From positions 34,594 through 98,593 of the forward strand of contig JAGAQY010000030.1 of NCBI GenBank assembly GCA_017622495.1: a stretch of DNA of 64,000 bases, read 5' to 3'. Below, one piece after another: positions 36,201 to 43,490 of this stretch; position 1 is the first letter of the stretch, and every line of letters begins with the position of its first letter. A program made the position numbers and the translations under genes. The notes under the pieces are model-generated. The model saw only the letters and a program-made list of their open reading frames with translations. It was not told the DNA's origin and ran no database searches. The DNA comes from Bacteroidaceae bacterium (GTDB taxonomy: Bacteria > Bacteroidota > Bacteroidia > Bacteroidales > Bacteroidaceae).

Positions 36201-36708
36201 TGTAGAGCTGCTTGAGGAGCCACCACAGGGTCTCGATATAGCGATTGTCGTAGGTGATGTAGGGATCGTCGAGGTCTACCCAGTAACCCATCTGGTGGGT
36301 GAGGTCGGTCCACTCCTTGGTAAACTTCATCACATCCTTGCGGCAGGCTGCGTTATAGTCGGCCACGGAGATGGTCTTGCCGATATCCTCCTTGGTGATG
36401 CCCATGGCCTTCTCCACGCCCAGTTCTACAGGCAATCCGTGGGTGTCCCAACCCGCCTTGCGCTTCACTTGGAAGCCCTTCATAGTCTTGTAGCGGCAGA
36501 ACACGTCCTTGATGGTACGTGCCATCACATGGTGAATACCCGGCATACCGTTTGCCGAGGGAGGACCCTCATAGAACACAAACGAGGGGCATCCCTCACG
36601 TTCGGTCATACTCTTGGTAAACACATCCTTCTCATCCCAGGCCTTCAGCACCTCTTTGTTCACATCCGAGAGGTTCAGCTGGCCATATTCGGTAAATTTC
36701 TTGCTCAT
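33226..36708 (-). CDS. ileS: Isoleucyl-tRNA synthetase (long, eukaryote-like type)
   Basis: 1160 residues. Class I synthetase charging tRNA-Ile. The HIGH motif appears as GIHH in PPSANGMPGIHHVMART (residues about 50-66), and KMSKS as NKMSKRLGNA (about 700). The CP1 editing domain lies between them (GWDTHGLPVE at its start). The C-terminal region lacks the zinc cysteines of the E. coli enzyme, and the overall length fits the eukaryote-like group sometimes called type 2. That group is often naturally resistant to mupirocin; whether this one is cannot be read from sequence. Its own promoter lies at 36779-36748. Confidence 0.96.
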   Translation of the reverse strand: MSKKFTEYGQLNLSDVNKEVLKAWDEKDVFTKSMTEREGCPSFVFYEGPPSANGMPGIHHVMARTIKDVFCRYKTMKGFQVKRKAGWDTHGLPVELGVEKAMGITKEDIGKTISVADYNAACRKDVMKFTKEWTDLTHQMGYWVDLDDPYITYDNRYIETLWWLLKQLYNKGLLYKGYTIQPYSPAAGTGLSSHELNQPGCYRDVKDTTVVGQFRMKNPKPEMAEWGTPYFIAWTTTPWTLPSNTALCVGPKIDYVAVQTYNAYSGEKMTVVLAKALLGMHFNPKAADLALEDYKPGDKLVPYKVVGEYKGTDLVGMEYEQLLPWVKPVSIDENGQWKDASAQAFRVIPGDYVTTEDGTGIVHIAPTFGADDAFVARAAGIPSLFMINKKGETRPMVDLTGKFYLMEELDEQFLTTCVNQELYKEYEGRWVKNAYDPQFMVDGRYDEKAAAAAESLDVYICLNMKGANKAFKIEKHVHNYPHCWRTDKPVLYYPLDSWFIRSTAVKERMMELNKTINWKPESTGTGRFGKWLENLNDWNLSRSRYWGTPLPIWRSEEGEELCIGSVEELYNEIEKSIAAGFMTANPYKEMGFEPGVYNKENYDKIDLHRPYVDDIILVSESGKPMKRELDLIDVWFDSGAMPYAQLHYPFENKEIVDDRSYYPADFIAEGVDQTRGWFFTLHAIATMVFDSVAYKNVISNGLVLDKNGNKMSKRLGNAVDPFGAIEKYGSDPLRWYMITNSSPWDNLKFDEEGVVEVMRKFFGTLHNTYKFFAPYANLDGFHYGEAEVPVAERPEIDRWIISELNTLIKNVDACYADYEPTRAGRLINDFVNDNLSNWYVRLCRKRFWGAGYTEDKLAAYQTLYTCLETVVKLMAPIAPFYADKLYMDLVGATGRDTVDSVHLAQFPVCDESLVDKELEMRMELAQKVSSMGLALRKKVNIIVKQPLQKLMIPVDAELKARLEAVKPLIMNEVNVKEIDFVEGASDILVKKVKCNFKILGKKFGPLMKQVAAAVGAMTQEQITELETAGRLTLDLNGTPAEIEAGEVEIYSEDIPGWVVANEGVLTVALDVTVTDALRREGIARELVSKIQNIRKSSGFEIVDRIAVTLSSNENSDAAIEEHKAYICNQVLADSLTIAEVTDGAALEFDGFTLLAKVEKI

Positions 36709-36747
36709 ATCTTGTGTGTATATTATATACCTATTTTAATTAAACTG

Positions 36748-36779
36748 CAAAATTAGTGCAAACCGAACGAAAAAGCAAA
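36748..36779 (-). promoter_or_regulatory. Promoter of ileS operon
   Basis: On the minus strand: TTTG (36779-36776), 20 bases, TAATTTTG (36755-36748). A full consensus match, 40 bases upstream of the ileS ATG. Confidence 0.85.
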
Positions 36780-37027
36780 TTTCAACGAGCGAACGTAATG
36801 AAAAAGTTTACTTTTCTATTGCTGAGTGAGGCAGAAATTCAACAAAGTTAAGTTTACTTGCATTTTCTGAGGTGCAGCCTAATTTCTGGCCTGCGTAGCA
36901 GGACTAAAAACACAACAACTGACGCACGAGCGAGCGTAAAGCCATACTTGCATAGGCGTCTGCGTGGTGCAGGCTATGCAGAGCAGGTAGACTATGGTCA
37001 ATGAGATGAATATATTTTTACTCTTCA
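36780..37027. other. Intergenic gap between ileS and the DUF3990 cassette
   Basis: No gene or clear terminator is seen. The sequence contains a CGAGCGAACG/GAGCGAGCG-type motif (36786 and 36929) but nothing I can assign. The cassette genes point towards ileS, so this gap should hold their transcription end. Confidence 0.4.
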
Positions 37028-37246
37028 TCAAGATATCTTCCCATGCTCCAATTCCCTCTGCAGGAAATCGAATACATAAACCGGACTTTGGAAATACAAT
37101 CCTGTGCGTGGTTCTTGTAGCTTGGCATAGGTCTCAGAATTATACAATATATCCAAAGCCTCAGCAAGTGAGACATTGTATTTGTCAATGAGCATCACCA
37201 CAAGGTCACGCATCATACATTCGTTCATATATTGTATGTCCGTCAT
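37028..37246 (-). CDS. Small protein of DUF3990 cassette (DUF3791-like)
   Basis: 72 residues, MTDIQYMNECMMRDLV... with LAEALDILYNSETYAKL in the middle and TGLYFQSPVYVFDFLQREL at the end. This pattern is one I associate with small proteins next to DUF3990 genes in Bacteroidetes and Firmicutes. The start codon overlaps the DUF3990 stop as ATGA, which strongly implies coupled translation and a joint function. No signal or membrane segment. It could be an antitoxin or chaperone-like partner, but that is inference from arrangement only. Confidence 0.7.
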   Translation of the reverse strand: MTDIQYMNECMMRDLVVMLIDKYNVSLAEALDILYNSETYAKLQEPRTGLYFQSPVYVFDFLQRELEHGKIS

Positions 37247-37719
37247 AGGCGTTTAAGTAGGTTAATGGCTTTCGGTGTCCCAAAATAATATTGAAAAGTA
37301 ATGCCCTTGATATACTTGAGTCTTTCGAGAAACACCTCTATCGTAATATTCTTTTCTATGAGGTTACGAATCTGTACTCCCACCTTATCATCAGCAATCG
37401 GGCCATACACTATATCATAATCGTGTATGGGAGCATCAGTCTGATTACTTCGATTAGCAAATACAAATTCTGCCCACTCCAGGCTATATTCTTCAAAGAG
37501 TTTCACCTTCAGCACCTCATCAAACAAGGCCTGTTCATCAAAATCAAAGGCAGTGACAATGGGTTCGCCATCAAACTGCATAGCCTTAAATACGGCCATC
37601 TCTTCGGCTTGCTTCTTGTCGGCAGACAAGTAAAACCCCTGCCCAAAGTCCTTGCCACGCATCGACTTGCTTAGGTCGATGGCTACAATCTCCACATTCG
37701 ACCCATGATAAAGAATCAT
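37243..37719 (-). CDS. DUF3990 protein, ADP-ribosyltransferase-like fold predicted
   Basis: 158 residues from the ATG at 37719, chosen because it overlaps the preceding stop as ATGA. The start MILYHGSN (residues 1-8) and the later DFGQGFYLS (24-32) match the first two strands of ADP-ribosyltransferase-type folds with a His and a Tyr at the NAD site. YDIVYGPIADD (about 106-116) is the usual DUF3990 signature. If active it would modify a protein or nucleic acid using NAD, but no catalytic Glu can be assigned with confidence. It lies between two small genes with ATGA overlaps on both sides. The region is AT-richer than ileS, hinting at mobility. Confidence 0.75.
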   Translation of the reverse strand: MILYHGSNVEIVAIDLSKSMRGKDFGQGFYLSADKKQAEEMAVFKAMQFDGEPIVTAFDFDEQALFDEVLKVKLFEEYSLEWAEFVFANRSNQTDAPIHDYDIVYGPIADDKVGVQIRNLIEKNITIEVFLERLKYIKGITFQYYFGTPKAINLLKRL

Positions 37720-37940
37720 GCGATAGCCCCTCCGTGGCGACGACAATAGGCGGCCATATCACTGACCATAGATTCAAAACCTTGTGTATGGGCTACGTTG
37801 TATTGGTCGATTAAGAACGTCAGTGCCTTGAAACGCGACAAATAATGATAAGCCTGCACCGAAGACAGTTTATATCTCTGTGCAAACTCATTGATAAATA
37901 TTATCAAGTACTCAGCCTTATTCTTAGTAAGTTCGTCCAT
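37716..37940 (-). CDS. DUF3791 protein
   Basis: 74 residues, starting MDELTKNKAEYLIIFINEFAQ and including YKLSSVQAYHYLSRFKALTFLIDQYNVAHTQ, the helical pattern of DUF3791. These small proteins occur beside DUF3990 genes. First gene of the three-gene cassette. Its stop overlaps the next start by ATGA. An antitoxin role for the DUF3990 protein is plausible, but not shown by the sequence. Confidence 0.78.
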   Translation of the reverse strand: MDELTKNKAEYLIIFINEFAQRYKLSSVQAYHYLSRFKALTFLIDQYNVAHTQGFESMVSDMAAYCRRHGGAIA

Positions 37941-38037
37941 ACTTCACGCAATTAAGTTCTTCGTTTTGCAAAGATAATCATTTGTTTTTACACAACAAGT
38001 GATTTCTCCAAAAGTTATGGCTACGCTCCACTCACCC

Positions 38038-38071
38038 ATGAAAAACCCTCAGCGGTGCGCCGCTGAGGGTT
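38038..38071 (-). terminator. Terminator after the 814-residue surface protein gene
   Basis: A perfect 12-bp stem (38044-38055 with 38060-38071) and 4-base loop. On the minus strand it runs into TTTTT at about 38045-38041. It lies 24 bases beyond the stop at 38095. Confidence 0.85.
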
Positions 38072-38094
38072 GGTTTAGGATGGGACAGGCCTTG

Positions 38095-40539
38095 TTACTT
38101 GTCTCTTACGAAGCGAACATAGAATTTATCCCTAACGTAGTCGCCTACAAAACCGATGTCCTCAATAAAAGAGTAAGAGAATGAACCAAGCGGGAAGTTG
38201 ATAAACCAATGCCTCCCTTCATCGTTGCAAAGTTCATCTACCAGATAATTGGTGGTATCTTGATTATAGCGCTTATACAAAAACATCTGATTGCCATTGG
38301 CACCTGTAATGGCAATGTTCTTTCCTCTTCCATACGACGCAGCGCTCATTTCCTCCCATGTACACTTGTTGCATAGCTCTTCCCATTCAGCCTTTGTCGG
38401 CAAACGCCAACCATCACTCCACTCCTCAGGTATGTCATATATATTTGAGTGAGTTGTATAGTCCCCTTCATTCGCACATTGAGATGAACTATTGGCACCT
38501 TGGTTAGGATACTTCGCCCACAGCACACTCAGTCCAAGGTCTACAGCATCCTCTTCGGTATACTTCTCGGGAGTTGTCAATGTCAACGTATCACTTGTTC
38601 CTTGATACTCCATGGTCGCCACAGAGACCCAATATTCAAAAGTTTCACCAGCTCTAAGAAAGGGCATCAAAACCGAATATACGCCATCGGCACTCTTCGA
38701 TGTTGCGGACTGTATTCCCCTACTCTCTCCATCAGCGTAAACATTAAATATCACATTCTCCGGCTCTATATCTTCTCCACCCGGCAACGTACAACTGAGC
38801 ACAGCCTTGCTTGCCGTCACCTCCGTTGCATCATGCATCTTTATCGCTATTTTAGGCCTTGTTTCCTTCACCACATACACCGTATCAATAGAAATAAGAT
38901 GCATCTCTTTTCCAAGATACATTCCCGTAGCCTCGGCCTTATACACACGGGCCGGGCCGTGGCTGCTCTCCACCTCTTCGTAGTCCCAGAAGTTACTTAT
39001 ATCCCTGATGGTAGGGCGGAACTCCTCAAAGGTTATCAGTTCACCATCCATGCTGGCGATTCGGTCATACCAGCCAAGTGCAAAACGGGGGTGAATAAAT
39101 TCATAATACTTACCATTATGCTTATACTCAACGGTATTATCCACTGAGTTATCCACCGAATAGTAGTAAATGCCATCTTGTGGATTTGATGCATCATAGT
39201 ATGTATCAAATCCAAAAATTTTATACTCCGACAAATCCTTTGACGGACGACCGCTCACAGCATCTTCATCAGTCCAATCAAGGCCACCACTTGCAGAGTT
39301 ATATACATTGTCCATATCCGGCACCCCGATACTGCTGACATATCTACGAAGAAGAGCCGTATAATCATGTACATACGTCTCGTGACGGGTGTACTGCATC
39401 GTCAGGCCATCGGCTATGAGGTAGGTGCCCGAAATGCCATCACCCGCATCCGCTATCAGCGTTCCGCGAGGATTATTGGCTATATTGTGACCATAAAGAT
39501 CCATCGGAACCATTTCCTTCAAGCTATCCGTATGGATGCTGCCATCAGAGTAGTATCTGTCGCGATAGACCACAGCCTGCGCCCTCAGATTCAGATTGTC
39601 GTGCCCGTCGTAGACAATCATATCCTTGCGGTACTCGGTCTTCACCAGCTCCACCTCTACCTCCTGGGCGTTGACCACGCCGCCCTCGTAGTGCATGGCG
39701 AGGGTGAGCGTCTGGCTCAGCGCATCGGAGGTGTTCACGGCCTCCACATCGACCTCGAAGCGGGCCGTGACATCGTAGCGCACGGTATCGTACACCGTGG
39801 TGGTGAGCCGCGTGGCGCTGCGCTCCTTCACCTCGATGCCCACCAAGCGGGGCTCGCTCAGCTGCAGGTAGGGCAAGGCGGTGCCGTCGGCAGCGGTGTA
39901 GGCCTCGTAGCGCAGCTCCACATCGAACTGCTGACCCTCGGCGCCCGAGGTGGCCAGTGTCTGGCGGTAGGTATGCACGGCAGGGGCGGTGCCCTCGGTG
40001 GTGAGGGTGCCGTCGGCCGTCTGTATCTGGGTGCCCAGTGCCTCGGCATCGGCAGCCACGGCCATGGCGCGGCGGGCGGTGAGGCTCAGCGTGGCCTGTG
40101 GGCTATAGGTATGCAGCTCTCCGCGGGCATCGGTATAGTGGCACTCGGCCTGCAGCGACACGCCGAGCGGAGCGGCACTCACGGTCATATAGGGCGAGGC
40201 GGCTGTGCCCGCACCCTGCACATCGGCAGCGGGCTGCTCCACATAGTCTATTCCCTTGGTGCCGGCCTGCGGAGTGGCAAGCGACACACTGTCGATAACG
40301 CTCAGCGGGATGGCGGCGACGCTACCGCGAGTGTGCACGAGCTGCATCTGCCAGCTATCGTGCAGCTGGCCCTGGGCATCGTAGCGCGAGTAGGTGATGC
40401 TGTCGACATCGGCAGCACTGAACACGGTGAAGCGGCCGTCGGTGCGGTACACGTAGAGGGCGCCGTCGGCAGCCGTCTGGGCCTGCAGGCCACACTGTGT
40501 GGCCAAGGCTACAAGGAGGGTGGCGAGGCGTGTCTTCAT
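38095..40539 (-). CDS. Large exported surface protein with C-terminal FISUMP-like domain
   Basis: 814 residues. A signal peptide ends near LQAQ (residue 21). The C-terminal part (about 670-814) contains DLGLSVLWAKYPNQGA and DGWRLPTKAEWEEL, the pattern of the Fibrobacter succinogenes major paralogous (FISUMP/FGE-like) domain found in many Bacteroidetes surface proteins. The middle has no recognised domain. Base composition changes along the gene: the first 310 or so codons (above about 39600) are very GC-rich with many Ala/Thr codons, whereas the rest is AT-richer, suggesting a mosaic origin. The start overlaps the upstream stop by four bases, so the pair is coupled. Function unknown; perhaps adhesion or carbohydrate binding. 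Confidence 0.7.
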   Translation of the reverse strand: MKTRLATLLVALATQCGLQAQTAADGALYVYRTDGRFTVFSAADVDSITYSRYDAQGQLHDSWQMQLVHTRGSVAAIPLSVIDSVSLATPQAGTKGIDYVEQPAADVQGAGTAASPYMTVSAAPLGVSLQAECHYTDARGELHTYSPQATLSLTARRAMAVAADAEALGTQIQTADGTLTTEGTAPAVHTYRQTLATSGAEGQQFDVELRYEAYTAADGTALPYLQLSEPRLVGIEVKERSATRLTTTVYDTVRYDVTARFEVDVEAVNTSDALSQTLTLAMHYEGGVVNAQEVEVELVKTEYRKDMIVYDGHDNLNLRAQAVVYRDRYYSDGSIHTDSLKEMVPMDLYGHNIANNPRGTLIADAGDGISGTYLIADGLTMQYTRHETYVHDYTALLRRYVSSIGVPDMDNVYNSASGGLDWTDEDAVSGRPSKDLSEYKIFGFDTYYDASNPQDGIYYYSVDNSVDNTVEYKHNGKYYEFIHPRFALGWYDRIASMDGELITFEEFRPTIRDISNFWDYEEVESSHGPARVYKAEATGMYLGKEMHLISIDTVYVVKETRPKIAIKMHDATEVTASKAVLSCTLPGGEDIEPENVIFNVYADGESRGIQSATSKSADGVYSVLMPFLRAGETFEYWVSVATMEYQGTSDTLTLTTPEKYTEEDAVDLGLSVLWAKYPNQGANSSSQCANEGDYTTHSNIYDIPEEWSDGWRLPTKAEWEELCNKCTWEEMSAASYGRGKNIAITGANGNQMFLYKRYNQDTTNYLVDELCNDEGRHWFINFPLGSFSYSFIEDIGFVGDYVRDKFYVRFVRDK

Positions 40540-41015
40540 AGCTTCACGAATTTATGGGTGAGACCATCGGTAAGCAACACATAGATACCCATGGGGAGCC
40601 GCTGTGTGGGCACCACGGCACAGCCGTCGGCACCGACCTTGAGGCGGCATTGCAGGCGGCCGTCGGCACCATAGAGGAGCACGGCTGCATGGGGCTGCAG
40701 GCCCACGGCATAGACAGCCTCGGCGGTGAAGCGCAGGGCAGGGCTATCATAGGGGGTGGCAATGCCTGCGGGGTCTACATACTCGTAGGTGAAGCGCTGC
40801 ACCTCGCTGCGGGGATAGCTGAGCTCCAGCTCCTCACCCACGATATGCAGTGTGGTGGCGGTGAAGGTGGCGCGGGGCAGCTTGTCGAGCAGCACGGCAG
40901 TGGTGGCGCCGCCCTTGAGGTGCACCACCAGGGCATTATCCTCGGCAGCGTGGGCGGTGGCAGTAGCCAGCAGCGCCGTCAGGAGGAGTGCCCGGAGAAG
41001 GGTTCTTTTCATCAT
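40536..41015 (-). CDS. Exported protein with T9SS-like C-terminal tail
   Basis: 159 residues, start MMKRTLLRALLLTALLATATAHA (the second Met is a possible alternative). The last 60 residues (AVLLYGADGRLQCRLKVG... GIYVLLTDGLTHKFVKL) resemble the type IX secretion sorting domain: a YxxxG turn, a central Gly and a terminal K-[FV]-x-K. It may therefore be a type IX cargo or a small anchoring partner of the next gene, with which it overlaps by ATGA. Very GC-rich. The gene has a duplicated 24-bp leader just upstream. Confidence 0.6.
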   Translation of the reverse strand: MMKRTLLRALLLTALLATATAHAAEDNALVVHLKGGATTAVLLDKLPRATFTATTLHIVGEELELSYPRSEVQRFTYEYVDPAGIATPYDSPALRFTAEAVYAVGLQPHAAVLLYGADGRLQCRLKVGADGCAVVPTQRLPMGIYVLLTDGLTHKFVKL

Positions 41016-41016
41016 C

Positions 41017-41064
41017 TTTATAATATAATAGGTGTTAATATTTATAATATAATAGGTGTTAATA
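41017..41064. repeat. Perfect 24-bp tandem duplication upstream of the 159-residue gene
   Basis: The 24-bp unit beginning TTTATAATATAATAGG is present twice (41017-41040 and 41041-41064), ending two bases from the start codon. It lies in the 5' leader and could alter expression. Confidence 0.9.
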
Positions 41065-41164
41065 TGTTACACTCAAACGTTAGTTATAGTACAGCAAAAC
41101 CCTACAGACGTCATCAACCTGCAAAATTATTAAAAAAGGCAAAATTACCCCCCCCGAAAAGTTA

Positions 41165-41730
41165 AATGAAGTTAACACACAAGGATTACAGCTTACAGCT
41201 TCGATATGTGCGAGCTGGATATGTCACCACACAGGGCAGACGCATCAGAAAAATCTATATAAATTTTGCATCTTATTCTCAGAATATCTATTGTTATCCT
41301 CACACAGATCTCACAAATCTCACAGAGGCGCGTCGCTTCGCCCGCGCTTGTCGGCTTCGCCGAGTGTTTTCAGCCGGATGGCACACGCGAGTTTACGATG
41401 CGTGCTTCGTGAGATTTGTGAGATCTGTGTGAGACTCAATCATTTGTGCGAAGGTATTCTGGGGCGTCTGCCCTGGTTACCACAGAGTACGCTGATGGCA
41501 GGGGTTATTGATTATTTCTTACTTGGTCACTTACTTGACCACGGAGCTCACGGATATACACAGATAGTTCTTCTCATACGAGTTAGAACTCCACAGATGG
41601 CAATTGTCAATTATAATGCTACGCATTAAGATTCCTTGCTTGCTAGGCAGAGATTAAATAAATTTGACTCTGCTCTCGCTGCGCTGCGGAATTGTCAATT
41701 GTCAATTATCACTTGTCAATTGAACAAGTT
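41165..41730. other. Intergenic repeat region with no gene seen
   Basis: Contains a 25-bp inverted repeat (41299-41433) and degenerate ACCACGGAGCTCACGG/CACAGATAG-type sequence at 41536-41570. Near 41595-41722 are GAATTGTCAATTGTCAATT repeats. No convincing reading frame. Confidence 0.6.
41299..41433. repeat. 25-bp perfect inverted repeat
   Basis: The arms 41299-41323 and 41409-41433 are exact inverse copies over 25 bases (CTCACACAGATCTCAC... / ...GTGAGATCTGTGTGAG) with an 85-base GC-rich spacer. Confidence 0.9.
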
Positions 41731-42188
41731 GTCCGGCTGTCCTTGTCGCTTATAACAGCCGTATACACAGTGTATTAACAAGGACAACCTGGGCTGTCCT
41801 CGGGTTGTCCCTGCATGACTCGACTGAAGTATACGGAATGACGATTTGTCCATGTATAATTGTACAATAATACACGGCGAATATGTACAGAAACAGCAAC
41901 CCATTTTCTATCTTCATAATGCGCATTTTCCTGTTTCTGCTTGTCGTTTTTATTTGCCGTTCGCGAACGACCGCGCTGTTCTTCGCGAACGACCGCGCTG
42001 CTCTTCGCGAAAGGCAGCGCTGCTCTTCGCGAACGGCAAATAGAATGTCTGTGTATAACAGGGAATACGCATTATATTATTTCCAAAGGAAAAGAACAAA
42101 AAAAACGGGGACAACCCCAGGACGGCCTGGGTTGTCCTCGTTAAGAGAGTGATGCACAACACACTGCGGCCGTCAAGGACAGCCGGAC
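41731..42188. mobile_element. MITE-like palindromic element with 82-bp imperfect terminal inverted repeats
   Basis: Arms 41731-41812 and 42107-42188 are each 82 bases and clearly inverse copies: the outer 15 bases (GTCCGGCTGTCCTTG) are perfect, and the inner 38 bases starting TTAACRAGGACAACC have about six differences. Pairing resumes further in (ATAATGCG-ATT-CCTG) and ends in a 16-bp perfect arm enclosing four 22-bp units. The left side has about 74 extra bases. No transposase or clear target-site duplication is seen. Confidence 0.65.
41947..42041. repeat. Four 22-bp units enclosed by a 16-bp perfect inverted repeat
   Basis: TTCGCGAA-containing units begin at 41960, 41982, 42004 and 42026, exactly 22 bases apart (TTCGCGAACGACCGCGCTG and variants). 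ATTTGCCGTTCGCGAA (41952-41967) and its inverse (42026-42041) enclose them. Same layout as 18494-18620, including the upstream TTTTTATTTGC. Confidence 0.9.
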
Positions 42189-42210
42189 AGCCTATTCGGC
42201 AACACCTGTA

Positions 42211-42681
42211 TTAATTCCCTACAGAGAGCTTAGCTGAATAGGACGTTGACTCACCATAGATCTGGCCTGTGGCCGTCTGTGCCGAATAGTCGTACTTGGC
42301 CTTGAAGCCCACTTCGTACTTGCCCTTTGTGTCGGGAGCCTTGAAGCGCCACATGGGGGGCGCATCCTGCTTGTGCGGCGCGATGACATTTACCACCTTG
42401 CTCACCACGCTATCGCCCACATAAAGGCGCCAATGGTAGTCGGCCTCGGTGATGTAGGCACCCGTGTATGACACCTGCATGAAGGCGGTGACAGAGTCGC
42501 CAGGAGCAAACGTCGAGTTCTTCGGGAGGGTGGTATGCTTGTCCAACGTAATCTCCGAAGGAGCCAGCGTGGTGAAACGGAGCTCGCCATATACGGGAGA
42601 TTCACTCATGACAGGCTCGTAGCATGAGGCCATGCCCAGCAACAGGGTGAGGCTGATAGCCAATAGGGATTTCTTCTGCAT
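42211..42681 (-). CDS. Small exported lipoprotein, function unknown
   Basis: 156 residues from the ATG at 42681, which starts a classic lipoprotein signal (MQKKSLLAISLTLLLGMASC); an ATG 45 bases upstream gives no better signal. The mature part is short and beta-rich, with segments HWRLYVGDSVVSKVV and TKGKYEVGFKAKYDYSA, suggesting an immunoglobulin-like or PKD-type fold. No named family recognised. Monocistronic; the palindromic element lies downstream. Confidence 0.65.
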   Translation of the reverse strand: MQKKSLLAISLTLLLGMASCYEPVMSESPVYGELRFTTLAPSEITLDKHTTLPKNSTFAPGDSVTAFMQVSYTGAYITEADYHWRLYVGDSVVSKVVNVIAPHKQDAPPMWRFKAPDTKGKYEVGFKAKYDYSAQTATGQIYGESTSYSAKLSVGN

Positions 42682-42844
42682 AGTTGTAATATTTAAGTAT
42701 TGTAGCTGCGAAGATACTAAAACCAAATGAATATTGCTAATCTTTAACTTCTTTTTGCTACATTAATGGCAGTTCTCACAAACTAACAGCCGTTGGCTGT
42801 GACGATAACGATAACGATAACGAAAACAGCCTGCAGGATACAAC

Positions 42845-42888
42845 AAACTTAAAAACTTAAAAACTTAAAAACTCAAAAACTCACAAAC
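42845..42888. repeat. AACTTAAAA / AACTCAAAAACTCAC low-complexity repeat
   Basis: Tandem AAACTTAAA units merge into AACTCAAAAACTCACAAAC, the inverse of the string at 4038-4057. It overlaps the end of the nitroreductase gene and supplies its last codons and stop. Confidence 0.8.
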
Positions 42889-43385
42889 ACCTCATCGAGG
42901 GGCTTGCGTGTCTTCTCGGGCACTTCGGACGTGGCCGGATAGCCTATGGGGATGAGCACGGCAGGCTCGTAAGGAGCATCGATGCCGAAGAGGCTACGGC
43001 AAAGCTCCACGTCGAAGTTGCACACCCAACAGGTGCCGAGGCCCACCTCGGCAGCAGCCAGACAGAGGTGCTCTACCGCGATGCTGATGTCGATGTCGGC
43101 ATGGTCTTTGGGCTCGGAGCGACGGCGCTTCCACGACTCATCGTGATTGGAGCAAGCGATGATATACATGGGTGCCTCACTAAACCACTCGCGGTGGTAG
43201 CACTGGCGCATCTTGGCACAGTCTTCGGGTTTGGACACAATGTAGAACTTCCAGGGCTGCAGATTCACAGCCGAAGGGGCCAGACGTGTGCACTCCATAA
43301 CGTATTGCAACTTGTCGGCTTCGATGGCACGCTGCTCATAGGAGCGCACCGAGTAACGGGCTTTTACTAAATCTAAAAAATTCAT
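42873..43385 (-). CDS. Nitroreductase-family flavoprotein
   Basis: 170 residues. The start MNFLDLVKARYSVRSYEQ carries the FMN-binding RxSxR block, PSAVNLQPWKFYIV (about 37-50) binds flavin, and GLGTCWVCNF (about 115-125) is also typical. Expected to be a dimeric FMN enzyme reducing nitro or quinone compounds with NAD(P)H; substrate unknown. The last residues (VFVSF) and stop are encoded by the AACTCAAAAACTC repeat. Monocistronic between repeats. Confidence 0.88.
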   Translation of the reverse strand: MNFLDLVKARYSVRSYEQRAIEADKLQYVMECTRLAPSAVNLQPWKFYIVSKPEDCAKMRQCYHREWFSEAPMYIIACSNHDESWKRRRSEPKDHADIDISIAVEHLCLAAAEVGLGTCWVCNFDVELCRSLFGIDAPYEPAVLIPIGYPATSEVPEKTRKPLDEVFVSF

Positions 43386-43395
43386 ATTTTATTGG

Positions 43396-43475
43396 TTTAG
43401 AGTTTAGAGTTGATGGTTGAGGGTTGAGGGTTGAATGATGACTGTTGACCGTTGACTGTTGACCGTTGACACAGC
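43396..43475. repeat. GTTGA/GTTGACC low-complexity repeat
   Basis: GTTGAGGGTTGAGGGTTGA and GACTGTTGACCGTTGACTG units. Related runs lie at 44730-44771, and in frame inside carA at 23088-23117. Confidence 0.85.
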
Positions 43476-43490
43476 CTACGGCTGTTAACT

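Noticed and set aside
36780..36810. Possible third copy of the dispersed palindromic element (CGAGCGAACGTAATG)
   Set aside because: Only a short similarity to the core, with no matching G-rich and C-rich arms.
41947..42041. CRISPR-like array of 22-bp units
   Set aside because: The units are contiguous with no unique spacers, they are inside an inverted repeat, and no cas gene is present.
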